From Azoarcus olearius (GTDB taxonomy: Bacteria; Pseudomonadota; Gammaproteobacteria; Burkholderiales; Rhodocyclaceae), in contig NZ_CP016210.1 in assembly GCF_001682385.1 (NCBI RefSeq), positions 2,976,001 through 3,040,000 of the forward strand: a DNA stretch of 64,000 bases, read 5' to 3'. Shown piece by piece: positions 1-8,421 of the stretch. Below the pieces are notes generated by a model. The model worked only from the letters and a program-made list of their open reading frames with translations, searched no databases and was not told the DNA's origin. The first letter of the stretch is position 1, and the number at the start of each line of letters is the position of its first letter. The position numbers and the translations under genes are program-made.

Positions 1-2
1 TC

Positions 3-1256
3 GGCCAGACCCCGTTCGACATCGGTCAGTGCCGGCGCGACTGCCCCAACTTCCGCGCCATCGAGGACCGCCTCGGCAACCTCCTCGACTTCTTCATGTC
101 TGCCGAGGCCGCCGCCACCGACCTGCGCGCAGCGCGCGAGAACGTGCTGCGCATGCGCTCGCCCGGGGCGCGCTACACCGAGCAGGACCTGATCGCCGAC
201 CTCGAGCGCGAATTCGGCCCCAACGCCGTCGCGCGCGGCCGCGACGTGTTCGCCAATACCTGCGCCCGCTGCCACTCCAGCCAGCCGGAGGCTGCCGCTG
301 GCCAGTTCGCTGCGCTCGACTTCCACAAGCTGGATCTCAAGAGTGGCCTGCGTCAGGACTGGCTGGGCAACGACAAACCGACACCCGCGAGCGAGGTCGG
401 CACCTTCCGCTGCCGCGCGCTGCATTCCAACCACATGGCCGGCCACGTCTGGCAGGAATACGGCTCGGAAACCCTGCGCGCGCAGCCGCCGGACCCCAAC
501 ATCAAGGAGCCCGGCGACGGCGGCCGCGGCCACTACCGCAACATCTCGCTGCTCAACCTGTGGGCCCACGCGCCCTTCATGCACAACAACGCAATCGGCC
601 CCGAGCTGTGCGGCAAGCCGCAGCACGCGGAGAACGACTTCTACGCGCAGCGTCCGCGCTATGTGGATGGCAGCCTGGTGAAGCTGCTGCCGCCCGGGCA
701 GCAGCCCGCCTGCGTCGCCTACGACCCCAGCGTCGAGGGCCGCTACCAGCTCTACAAGGCGTCGATGATGGAGCTGCTGCACCCCGGCCAGCGCCTGCCC
801 AAGGTCACGCTGCTCAACCAGGACGTCACGCTGCGCATCGGTCCCCGGCTGTGGGATGGCACCGAACGCGAAACCCTGCTCGGCTTCGCGCTCACCATCC
901 CGGCCGAGATCGAGGGCCGCGGCGTCACCGCCGGCACGCTCGGCAATTTCCAGCACAAGCAGTTCGTGGTCGATCTGGTGCACGCCCGCACCGCCCCGGA
1001 GGAGACCCGCAGCGCGCTGCGCCAGCGCCTGGGTGACGAGACCGGCGGCCGCGTGTTCGACGACCTGCGCGCAATCGGCGAGGAACTGGCCGGCAAACCC
1101 AACGCGCTGGTGGAGGCGCTGCGCGCGCGCCCCCATCTGGTCAAGCAGGCCTACAGCAGTTGCACCGCCGAGATCGAGAACGAAGGCCACCGCTTCGGCG
1201 AAGACCTCCCGGACGGCGACAAGAACGCCCTGATCGCCTTCCTCGCCACGCTGTAA
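3..1256 (+). CDS. c-type cytochrome, RoxA-like family (5' partial)
   Basis: The reading frame is open from the first bases of the window, so the N-terminus lies upstream; the ATG at 96 is internal. One CxxCH haem motif (CARCH) is encoded at 261-275. The stretch YRNISLLNLWAHAPFMHNN at about 535-592 resembles the PYLHNGSVPTL signature of RoxA-type dihaem cytochromes found in the two paralogues further down. Only one haem site is visible; a second may lie in the missing part. It is the first visible gene of a tight seven-gene operon, 12 bases before the next gene. The protein is probably periplasmic and redox-active; its substrate cannot be told from sequence. Confidence 0.8.
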   Translation, partial: GQTPFDIGQCRRDCPNFRAIEDRLGNLLDFFMSAEAAATDLRAARENVLRMRSPGARYTEQDLIADLEREFGPNAVARGRDVFANTCARCHSSQPEAAAGQFAALDFHKLDLKSGLRQDWLGNDKPTPASEVGTFRCRALHSNHMAGHVWQEYGSETLRAQPPDPNIKEPGDGGRGHYRNISLLNLWAHAPFMHNNAIGPELCGKPQHAENDFYAQRPRYVDGSLVKLLPPGQQPACVAYDPSVEGRYQLYKASMMELLHPGQRLPKVTLLNQDVTLRIGPRLWDGTERETLLGFALTIPAEIEGRGVTAGTLGNFQHKQFVVDLVHARTAPEETRSALRQRLGDETGGRVFDDLRAIGEELAGKPNALVEALRARPHLVKQAYSSCTAEIENEGHRFGEDLPDGDKNALIAFLATL

Positions 1257-1268
1257 AGGGGGACCGCC

Positions 1269-2186
1269 ATGACTGCCTCCGCTCCGCTTCGCACGCTTGC
1301 CGGCACCGCCCTCGCCGTGCTGGCGCTCGGCACCGGCTGCGATTTCTTCGACCGCCGCGACCGCACGGCCCCCGAGATCGCCTTCATGAGCCACGGCGAC
1401 GGCTACGCCGCCAAGCCCGACTTCGCCCGGCTGGAATACGAGCACCCGCTGGCGTCGGCCGACCTCTACAAGATCACCCCGGCCAACCTGTCCTTTCTCG
1501 ACCAGGAGCAGGTGGACCAGATCTACGCCCGCCTGACCGCCGGCCCGATTCCGGACGGCGCCTTCGACGGCGACCTGTTCTTTCCGCGCGGCGGCAGCGG
1601 CCGGCTGCGGCTGTCGGAGATCGCCGGCGGCGGGTTGAAGTCGCTCGCGGTCAATGTCGGCGGCGCCAAGCTCGACCTGATCGGCGAGACCTTGTGGAAG
1701 GGCAAGGTCTTCTTCCGCGACCAACGCCTGCTGCGCAACCGCATTGAAGACCTCGCTCCGCTGCGCCAGTTGGGGCTGGTGCAGGACAGCGCGGAGCAGC
1801 CGCTCGCCACCACCCGCATCGACGGCAAGGAACAGTGGCTGCTGTTCCCGGCCAAGCTGTACTGCGGCCAGAGCCTGCTCGACGGCCGGCGCGAATCCAT
1901 CATCATCGACTACGCCTTCACCGACCAGCTGCCCGGCTACCGCCGCATGCCCGACGTGATGGCCGGGCGCGACGGCTTTGCGATCCGCGACGAGATCCGC
2001 ATGGTCTATCCCGGCTTCTATCTCGGCCGCGCCTACATGGACCGCGTCTTCGTGGTCAATTTCCTGCTCTACAACAAGGAGATCGCCGAGCGCGCGCGCG
2101 AGGACTTCGTGAAGACCGGCAAGGTGCAGGAAGACTGCTGGGGCGGCACGCAGCAGCGCGTCGCAGCAATCCGCAGCCAGGGTTGA
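1269..2186 (+). CDS. Lipoprotein of unknown function
   Basis: This 305-residue protein begins with a lipoprotein signal peptide ending in LALGTGC (Cys at about residue 24), so it should be lipid-anchored in the periplasm. No catalytic motif or haem-binding site is visible, and I do not recognise the family. It sits between two cytochrome-like genes with gaps of 12 and 18 bases, which implies co-transcription and a supporting or substrate-binding role in the same envelope system. That role is inference from position only. Confidence 0.75.
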   Translation: MTASAPLRTLAGTALAVLALGTGCDFFDRRDRTAPEIAFMSHGDGYAAKPDFARLEYEHPLASADLYKITPANLSFLDQEQVDQIYARLTAGPIPDGAFDGDLFFPRGGSGRLRLSEIAGGGLKSLAVNVGGAKLDLIGETLWKGKVFFRDQRLLRNRIEDLAPLRQLGLVQDSAEQPLATTRIDGKEQWLLFPAKLYCGQSLLDGRRESIIIDYAFTDQLPGYRRMPDVMAGRDGFAIRDEIRMVYPGFYLGRAYMDRVFVVNFLLYNKEIAERAREDFVKTGKVQEDCWGGTQQRVAAIRSQG

Positions 2187-2204
2187 TGCCATGGGAGCGC
2201 GGAC

Positions 2205-4328
2205 ATGCGGGCGCGGGCGGTGTGGATGATCGCAACGGCACTCGCCACCGGCGCGGCCGGCGCCGCGCCCGGGCTTGCCCCGCAGCCGCCGGCGGCCACC
2301 GCGCCGCCTCCCGCTGCCGCGCCTGCCACCGTAGTGGAGGCCCCCGGCAGCAACCTTCCCCCGGCCGGCCGCTCCGCCTTCGACCAGCTCTTCACCGCGC
2401 CGGACGGCCAGGTGCGGGTGCCCTTCCCGATCGCGGCGCTGCTGCAGCACATTGCCGGCCAGCTCGACACCACACAGCCCGGCGGCGGGCTCGCGGTGGT
2501 GCTGATTCCGCTCGGCCGCTCGCTGCAACGGCATGCGGCGGGCGACGTGGAAGCCTTCCACTACCCACGCGTGGTCGCGGCGGTCACCGGCGAACCGCCG
2601 CCCGCCGCGGCGCCCCGCCACCGCTACCTGCGCGACCGCCTCTACGTCGCGTACCACGAGAAGAGCGCGGCGCTCGAAGTCATCAGCTACAACGACGCCG
2701 CCGGCCGCTTCGAATTCCAGCTGGTACGGGATTACCGGCCCGGCGGCAGCGCACGCGTGGGTTACGCCAACCGCACGCTGTGCCTCGCCTGCCACCACAA
2801 CGCCGCGCCGATCTTCTCGCGCCAGTCCTGGGACGAGACCTCCGCCAGCCCGCCGATCGCGGCGCGGCTCGCCGCCACCGGGCGCGACTTCTACGGCCTG
2901 CGCTGGCGCCACGGTGTCGACGTGCCGGATGCGTTCGACGCGGCCACCGCGCGCGCCAACCAGCTCTCCGCCGCCCAGCAGGTCTGGCGCGAAGGGTGCG
3001 CGGACGCATCGGCCGCGCGCGAGGCGGCCTGCCGTGCCGGACTGCTGCGCCTCGCCCTCCATTACCGCTTGGGCGGCAGCCGGCACATCGCGCTCGACGA
3101 TGAGCGCGCCCGCGATATCGCGGCGCAGCTGCGCGCCAACTGGCAGCGCCACTGGCCTGCCGGCCTGCCGATCGCAGACCCCACGCTACCCAACCGCCAG
3201 CCGTTCGCCGGCGTAACCCAGGCGCTCACGCCGCAGCGGCTCGCCGACGTGCCCGCCACCTTCGATCCGCTCGCGCTGCGCGCGCCGCTGGCGCACTGGC
3301 AGGGGCACGATGCCGGCGACCTGCGCCAGGCCATCCACGTGCTCGCGCAGTTCTTCTCGAGCGCCGACATCCGCCTGCTCGACCGCCACCTCGGCACCTA
3401 CCCTGCATCCACGCGCGTACAGCTGCTGCAGTGCGAACCGCCGCCTCCGGGGCGCCCTGCGCTGGCGTGCAGCGCGCCGGACGGCAGCACGCTGACCGGC
3501 CGCCTGAACGCATCCGACCCGGCCCGCGGCGGCTACATCGACCGCCTTGTCATCGACGGCGCCAACCTCGGCGCCTTCGAACTCGGCGCTGCCCGCACAC
3601 CGGCACCAGCGCGCTTCCACCCCCGCCGCGACGGCCTCGCGCTGCGCAACAACGGCGGTGAAGCACTGCGCGAACTGCGCTTCGGCGACGGCGGGCGGGC
3701 GGTCGCACTGGTGTGGGCCGCCGACCTCGCCCCGCTGGATGGCGCACTCGAAGCGCTTTCGCAACGCCCATCGGTGGGCGATGAGGGCCCGCTCGGCGAT
3801 GCCCCGCTGCGGCGCGATGCCGTGCTCGCGGCCCTGCTGCCGCAGCTCGGCCTGCCCGTCGCCGCGGCGGCGCCTTCCCCCCGCGCACCGGCCCAACTCG
3901 CCGACCCGCCGCTGGTGCGCAGCACCCCATGGCCGCCGGATCTGCAGCCCTATGCGCGCAACTGCGGCCAATGCCACGCCGAAGACAGCCTCTTTCCGCC
4001 GGGCTTCCTGCGCGGCGACGACGTCAGCGTGCGCGCCAGCCTTGCACGCTGCGCCGAGCGCATCGCCTACCGCCTGGCAATGAACCGGCAGCCGGCGGCG
4101 ACCCGTCCGAAGCAGCCGATGCCGCCCCCCGCCGCCGCGCACGCGGCCGCCTTTGCCCGCTCCGAGGAACTCACCGCGATGCTGGAGACGATCGCCGCGC
4201 TGCTCCCGCCGGGTGACGCGACGCATCCACCGCTGCTCGCCCGCCCCTACGCCACGCTCGCCCCCTGCCTGCCCGCCACCCCGGCGCTGCACGCGGCCAC
4301 GCCCCCGTCAGCGGGAGGAACGCCATGA
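2205..4328 (+). CDS. Secreted protein with two c-type haem motifs
   Basis: The protein has 707 residues with a signal peptide (about residues 1-21, ending in an Ala-rich stretch). Two CxxCH motifs are present, CLACH at residues 193-197 and CGQCH at 587-591, so it probably binds two haems covalently in the periplasm. The first motif sits in the context CHHNAAPIFSRQSWDET, a pattern I associate with large periplasmic cytochrome-like proteins of unknown role. The middle part has no recognised domain. Its stop codon overlaps the start of the next gene (ATGA at 4325-4328), so the two are translationally coupled. Confidence 0.75.
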   Translation: MRARAVWMIATALATGAAGAAPGLAPQPPAATAPPPAAAPATVVEAPGSNLPPAGRSAFDQLFTAPDGQVRVPFPIAALLQHIAGQLDTTQPGGGLAVVLIPLGRSLQRHAAGDVEAFHYPRVVAAVTGEPPPAAAPRHRYLRDRLYVAYHEKSAALEVISYNDAAGRFEFQLVRDYRPGGSARVGYANRTLCLACHHNAAPIFSRQSWDETSASPPIAARLAATGRDFYGLRWRHGVDVPDAFDAATARANQLSAAQQVWREGCADASAAREAACRAGLLRLALHYRLGGSRHIALDDERARDIAAQLRANWQRHWPAGLPIADPTLPNRQPFAGVTQALTPQRLADVPATFDPLALRAPLAHWQGHDAGDLRQAIHVLAQFFSSADIRLLDRHLGTYPASTRVQLLQCEPPPPGRPALACSAPDGSTLTGRLNASDPARGGYIDRLVIDGANLGAFELGAARTPAPARFHPRRDGLALRNNGGEALRELRFGDGGRAVALVWAADLAPLDGALEALSQRPSVGDEGPLGDAPLRRDAVLAALLPQLGLPVAAAAPSPRAPAQLADPPLVRSTPWPPDLQPYARNCGQCHAEDSLFPPGFLRGDDVSVRASLARCAERIAYRLAMNRQPAATRPKQPMPPPAAAHAAAFARSEELTAMLETIAALLPPGDATHPPLLARPYATLAPCLPATPALHAATPPSAGGTP

Positions 4329-5881
4329 CGCCCGACCCGGTACCGCCGCGCACCCCGCCTTACGCCGCGCCGCCCCGCCGGCTGCGCCGGCTGCGCTGGC
4401 TGTTGTGGCTGCTGGTGTTGCTGCCGTGGGCCGGGCTCGCGCTCGGCGCGCTCTACGCCGCGCTGCGCTTCCTGCCGGACCGCCCGGAAACCTATGCCGA
4501 CCCTGCGCAGCACTTCAAGTACGGCTCTACCGGGGGCGAGCGCGAGTCCGGCTTTCCGTACTGGATCTGGCAGGCGCTGCCGCAGGTCTGCGCCGAACAC
4601 CTGCCCGCCCAGGGGCGCGAGCGCGGCTACGCCGCACTTGGGCTGATCTACGAGAACGGCCGCGACCTGCCGGTGGGGATGTCGAAGCGCCGCCACTTCG
4701 GGCTGGACCGCGTCTTCCTCAACTGCGCCGTGTGCCACGCCAGCACCGTGCGCGATGCCCCGGGCGCCGCGCCGCGGCTGGTGCTCGGCATGCCCGCGCA
4801 CCGCTTCGACATCCGCGCGTTCGAAACCTTCATGTTCAACTGCGCGGCCGGGCCCGACTTCTCGCGCGAACGCATCGTGCCGGTCATCGACCAACTCGCC
4901 GGCGGACTCAACCCGATCGACCGCTACCTCGTCTATCCCCTTGCCGTCGCGCTGATGCGCGAACGCCTGCTGATGCTGCGCGGCCGCTTCGACTTCGTGT
5001 TCGACCAGCCGGAATGGGGGCCGGGACGGGTCGACACCTTCAACTCGGCCAAGGTGCTGTTCAACTTCCCGATGCACCGGCTGCCGCCGCAGGAACTGCT
5101 GGGCGCGTCGGACTTTCCGTCGATCTGGCACCAGCGCAAGCGCATGACGCGCGACGACGGCAGGCGCATGGAGCTGCACTGGGACGGCAACAACACCCAC
5201 ACCGAGGAACGCAACAAGAGCGCCGCTTTCGGCACCGGCACCACGCCGCCCACCATCGACCTCGCCGCGATCGGGCGCGTGGAGGACTGGCTGCTCGACC
5301 TCGCGCCGCCGGCCTATCCCTACCCGATCAACCAGGCCCTGGCCGCGCGTGGCGCGCCGGTTTACGCCCGCTACTGTGCAGACTGCCACGGCGCCAGCGG
5401 GCAGGACTTCCGCGGCGCGCGCGTCGGCCACGTGACGCCGATCGCCGAGATCGCCACCGACCGCGCCCGGCTCGACTCCTACACCCGCGACCTCGCGGTG
5501 AACCAGGCCACGCTGTACGCCGGTTACCCGCACCGCTTCCAGCATTTCCGCAAGACCTGGGGCTACGCCAACATGCCGCTGGACGGCCTCTGGCTGCGCG
5601 CGCCCTATTTGCACAACGGCTCCGTCCCCACGCTGCGCGATCTGCTGGAGCCGGCGTTCGCGCGCCCCGCCACCTTTATCCGCGGCAGCGACGTGTTCGA
5701 CCCGATGCGCGTCGGCTTCCTCGCCGAACCGCCGCCGCCCGCACCGGGTGATCCGCCGCTGTTCCGCTTCGACACCCGCGTACCCGGCAACGGCAACCAG
5801 GGCCACGAAGGCGAAGCCTATGGCACCGCGCTGCCCGCCGCCGACAAGGACGCGCTGGTGGAATACCTGAAGACCTTTTGA
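4325..5881 (+). CDS. Membrane-anchored RoxA-like dihaem c-type cytochrome (paralogue 1)
   Basis: The 518-residue protein has one N-terminal membrane helix (about 23-45) without an obvious cleavage site, then a periplasmic domain with two haem motifs, CAVCH at 134-138 and CADCH at 351-355. The signature YLHNGSVPTLRDLL near residues 425-438 and the downstream GSDVFDPMRVGF are typical of the RoxA/RoxB rubber-oxygenase-related superfamily of dihaem cytochromes. The family includes oxygenases and uncharacterised peroxidase-like proteins, so membership does not prove rubber cleavage. It is closely similar to the next gene (shared HFKYGS or RFKYGS, GGER, NCAxCH, YLHNGSVPTL), pointing to tandem duplication. 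Confidence 0.8.
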   Translation: MTPDPVPPRTPPYAAPPRRLRRLRWLLWLLVLLPWAGLALGALYAALRFLPDRPETYADPAQHFKYGSTGGERESGFPYWIWQALPQVCAEHLPAQGRERGYAALGLIYENGRDLPVGMSKRRHFGLDRVFLNCAVCHASTVRDAPGAAPRLVLGMPAHRFDIRAFETFMFNCAAGPDFSRERIVPVIDQLAGGLNPIDRYLVYPLAVALMRERLLMLRGRFDFVFDQPEWGPGRVDTFNSAKVLFNFPMHRLPPQELLGASDFPSIWHQRKRMTRDDGRRMELHWDGNNTHTEERNKSAAFGTGTTPPTIDLAAIGRVEDWLLDLAPPAYPYPINQALAARGAPVYARYCADCHGASGQDFRGARVGHVTPIAEIATDRARLDSYTRDLAVNQATLYAGYPHRFQHFRKTWGYANMPLDGLWLRAPYLHNGSVPTLRDLLEPAFARPATFIRGSDVFDPMRVGFLAEPPPPAPGDPPLFRFDTRVPGNGNQGHEGEAYGTALPAADKDALVEYLKTF

Positions 5882-5902
5882 GCACCCCCGCCGGAGACCG
5901 CC

Positions 5903-7402
5903 ATGCAGCCCGCCTTCCGCTCCGCGCCATCCTTCCGCCCCCGCGCGCGCAACGCAGGCGGCGCCGTGTTCGCCGCCCTGCTGGTGCTGCTGGTGTTGCT
6001 GCTCGCCGGGGGCGCGGTGTTTGGCTGGTACAAGTTCTTCCGCGAAGAGCCGCAGCCGGAATGGATCACCGCCGACCCGGAGATGCGCTTCAAGTACGGC
6101 TCGATCGGCGGCGAGCGCGACGCCGGCATCCCCTACTGGATCTTCTACGTGCTGCCGCGCCTCTTTCCCGACAAGCTGCCCGGGCCCGGCGGCTACGCCT
6201 CGCTCGGCGTGGTGTGGGAAGAAGGCCAGGAACTGCCGGTGGGCTTCTCGAAAAAAGTGGTCGGCTTTCCGCGCGTCGCCAACAACTGCGCGGCCTGCCA
6301 CACCGGCAGCTACCGCGTCAGCGCGGAATCGGCCCCGGTGTTCGTCACCACCGCGCCCAACCACACGCTCAACCTGTGGGCCTTCTTCCGCTTTCTGGTC
6401 GATTGCGCCAAGGACCCGCGCTTCAACGCCGACAACCTCATGCAGGAGATCCGCCTCGTCACCGACATGCCGCTGCTCGACCAGGCGCTGTACCGCTTCA
6501 TCATCATCCCGATCACGCGCAAGACCCTGCTGGAACGCGAGGAGCAGTTCGCCTGGCTCTACCGGGCCGATTTCCCGCCCTGGGGCCGCGGCCGCGACGA
6601 CGCGATGAACCTCACCAAGTACTTCATGATCCGCTGGCCGATGGACGACAGCTTCGGCCCCACCGACATGCCCTCGCTGTGGAACCTTGGCAAGTACAAG
6701 CCGGAACAGGGCATGCGCATGAACTTCGCCGGCGACAGCCACGACCCGCGCTCGGTGATCATCGACTCCGCGCTCGGCGTGCTCGGCGCAGCGCCCAAGG
6801 ACAACGGCGAGTTCCTCGGCCATGTCGGCTGGCTGCAGGACTACCTTGCCGCCAAGCGCGCGCCGGCCTTCCCGTTTCCCGTCAATGCCGCGCTGGCGGA
6901 CCAGGGCAAGGCGCTGTTCGACGCTCAGTGCGCCGCCTGTCACGCCTCCGCCCGCACCGGCACCGTGGTGCCGCTGGCCGAAGTCGGCACCAGCCGCGAC
7001 CGCATCGACACCTGGAACGAGAAAGCCGCCACCGAAGCCAACAAGGTGGTGCGCGACATGGGTATCGACCGCCCCGGCCTGGTGGAAGCACCACTGACCG
7101 GCTACGTCGCCGCCTTCCTCGACGGCATCTGGCTGCGCGCGCCCTACCTGCACAACGGATCAGTGCCCACGCTGGCCGACCTGCTGACGCCGCCGGCGCA
7201 GCGGCCGACGGTGTTCTGGCGCGGCTACGACGTCTACGACCCGCAGAAGGTCGGCTTCGTCAGCAGCGGCGCGGAGGCCGAGCGCATCGGCAGCCGCCAC
7301 GACGCCACGCAGAAGGGCGGCGGCAACCAGGGCCACGACTTCGGCACCGCACTGCCGGAAGCCGACAGGGCCGCGCTGCTGGAGTACCTGAAAACCTTGT
7401 AG
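5903..7402 (+). CDS. Membrane-anchored RoxA-like dihaem c-type cytochrome (paralogue 2)
   Basis: The 499-residue protein has a single N-terminal membrane segment (about 20-42) followed by a periplasmic region with haem motifs CAACH at 129-133 and 343-347. It carries YLHNGSVPTLADLL and a GYDVYDPQKVGF segment, parallel to the preceding gene, and both end in a near-identical (A/E)YLKT(F/L). The two are therefore paralogues kept in tandem 21 bases apart. The likely role is electron transfer or oxidation of an organic substrate in the periplasm; the actual reaction is unknown. Confidence 0.8.
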   Translation: MQPAFRSAPSFRPRARNAGGAVFAALLVLLVLLLAGGAVFGWYKFFREEPQPEWITADPEMRFKYGSIGGERDAGIPYWIFYVLPRLFPDKLPGPGGYASLGVVWEEGQELPVGFSKKVVGFPRVANNCAACHTGSYRVSAESAPVFVTTAPNHTLNLWAFFRFLVDCAKDPRFNADNLMQEIRLVTDMPLLDQALYRFIIIPITRKTLLEREEQFAWLYRADFPPWGRGRDDAMNLTKYFMIRWPMDDSFGPTDMPSLWNLGKYKPEQGMRMNFAGDSHDPRSVIIDSALGVLGAAPKDNGEFLGHVGWLQDYLAAKRAPAFPFPVNAALADQGKALFDAQCAACHASARTGTVVPLAEVGTSRDRIDTWNEKAATEANKVVRDMGIDRPGLVEAPLTGYVAAFLDGIWLRAPYLHNGSVPTLADLLTPPAQRPTVFWRGYDVYDPQKVGFVSSGAEAERIGSRHDATQKGGGNQGHDFGTALPEADRAALLEYLKTL

Positions 7403-7424
7403 GCCGCACACCGGGGAGGGAGGC

Positions 7425-8408
7425 ATGAGGGGATCGCGCAACCACCGCGCGCCGCGCTGGCGGCCCGCGCTACTCGCACTCTGGGTGCTGTGCGGCATCG
7501 GGTGGGCGCCGCCGCTCGCCGCGCAACCGCGCCCCGAGGCGCCCCCGACCGACAGCCGGCCGACCCCCGCCGACCCGCCGGCCAGCCCTGCATCCGATCG
7601 ACCCTACGGCGGCGACCGGGGCGGAGCCGGCGGCGGGGTGGGCGTCGGGATCCAGATCGACCTCGGCCAGGTGTTGCGCTCGCTGTTCGGCAACCGTCCG
7701 GACCCGGCGGCGCAGGCGCTCGCGCGCGAGGGGCCGCGCCTGCCCGAGTCCTACAGCTTTCCCAGCCTGCGGATCGAGGCGGTGCTGCGCGGCGGCTGGC
7801 CGGCGGTGATCGCGTACGAACTGGCGCCCGGCGCCAGCGCCGAGCTTGAGTTCGCGCTGCCCGGCGAGGCGCCGCACCGCGTCTTCCTGCCGCCGGGCGC
7901 GCAGCGCGGCCGCACGCTGATCACGCTCGACCTGCCGGAGCGCTTCGGCGAGGTCCTCAAGGTCGGCACCGTCAGCCTGCGCGTCGAGGGCGGCAGCGGG
8001 ACCGCGCCACTTCAGTTGTACGGCCTGGGCTGCGGGCCGCTCGCGATCGGCTCGGTGGCGATCGACGAGGTGGTGTTCGAACCCGCCCGGCTCCGCCTGG
8101 GGACGGGCGAGCGTGCCTTCTACGGCTTCCACTCGCGCTCGGATTTCAGCCGCGCGGTGGTGGACATCGCCCGCCTCGACGCGGCCCCCGGGGGGCCGCG
8201 CCTGGTGCGGGTGCGCAGCGAACCGGTGCAGCAGTCGGTCGCGCGCAACAGCTGGGTGGGGCGCGAACCGCCGCTGCACTGGAACGGCGCCGACGAGCGC
8301 GGCGCCGCCTCGCAGGGCGCCCATCTGCTCTATGTGCGGGCATGGGCAGCGGACCCCGGTGACTGGGTGGTTGCGTGGTCGCCGCGCGCGGTCGAGGTGC
8401 GCCGCTGA
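7425..8408 (+). CDS. Secreted protein of unknown function
   Basis: The protein has 327 residues with a signal peptide ending near AAQP (about residue 34), then a Pro-rich linker (about 35-60), a Gly-rich patch and a globular remainder of about 230 residues rich in beta-type sequence. No haem motif or enzyme motif is seen. A GGGAGGG-type ribosome site precedes the ATG at 7425. It lies between the cytochromes and the TIR gene, 13 bases from the latter, so it most likely works with one or both. I do not recognise the family. Confidence 0.65.
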   Translation: MRGSRNHRAPRWRPALLALWVLCGIGWAPPLAAQPRPEAPPTDSRPTPADPPASPASDRPYGGDRGGAGGGVGVGIQIDLGQVLRSLFGNRPDPAAQALAREGPRLPESYSFPSLRIEAVLRGGWPAVIAYELAPGASAELEFALPGEAPHRVFLPPGAQRGRTLITLDLPERFGEVLKVGTVSLRVEGGSGTAPLQLYGLGCGPLAIGSVAIDEVVFEPARLRLGTGERAFYGFHSRSDFSRAVVDIARLDAAPGGPRLVRVRSEPVQQSVARNSWVGREPPLHWNGADERGAASQGAHLLYVRAWAADPGDWVVAWSPRAVEVRR

Positions 8409-8421
8409 GGCGCGGCCCGCG

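Noticed and set aside
4247-7153. 968-residue open frame on the - strand over the RoxA-like genes
   Set aside because: It has no family features and lies opposite two genes with intact haem motifs, so it is an antisense frame made open by high GC codon use.
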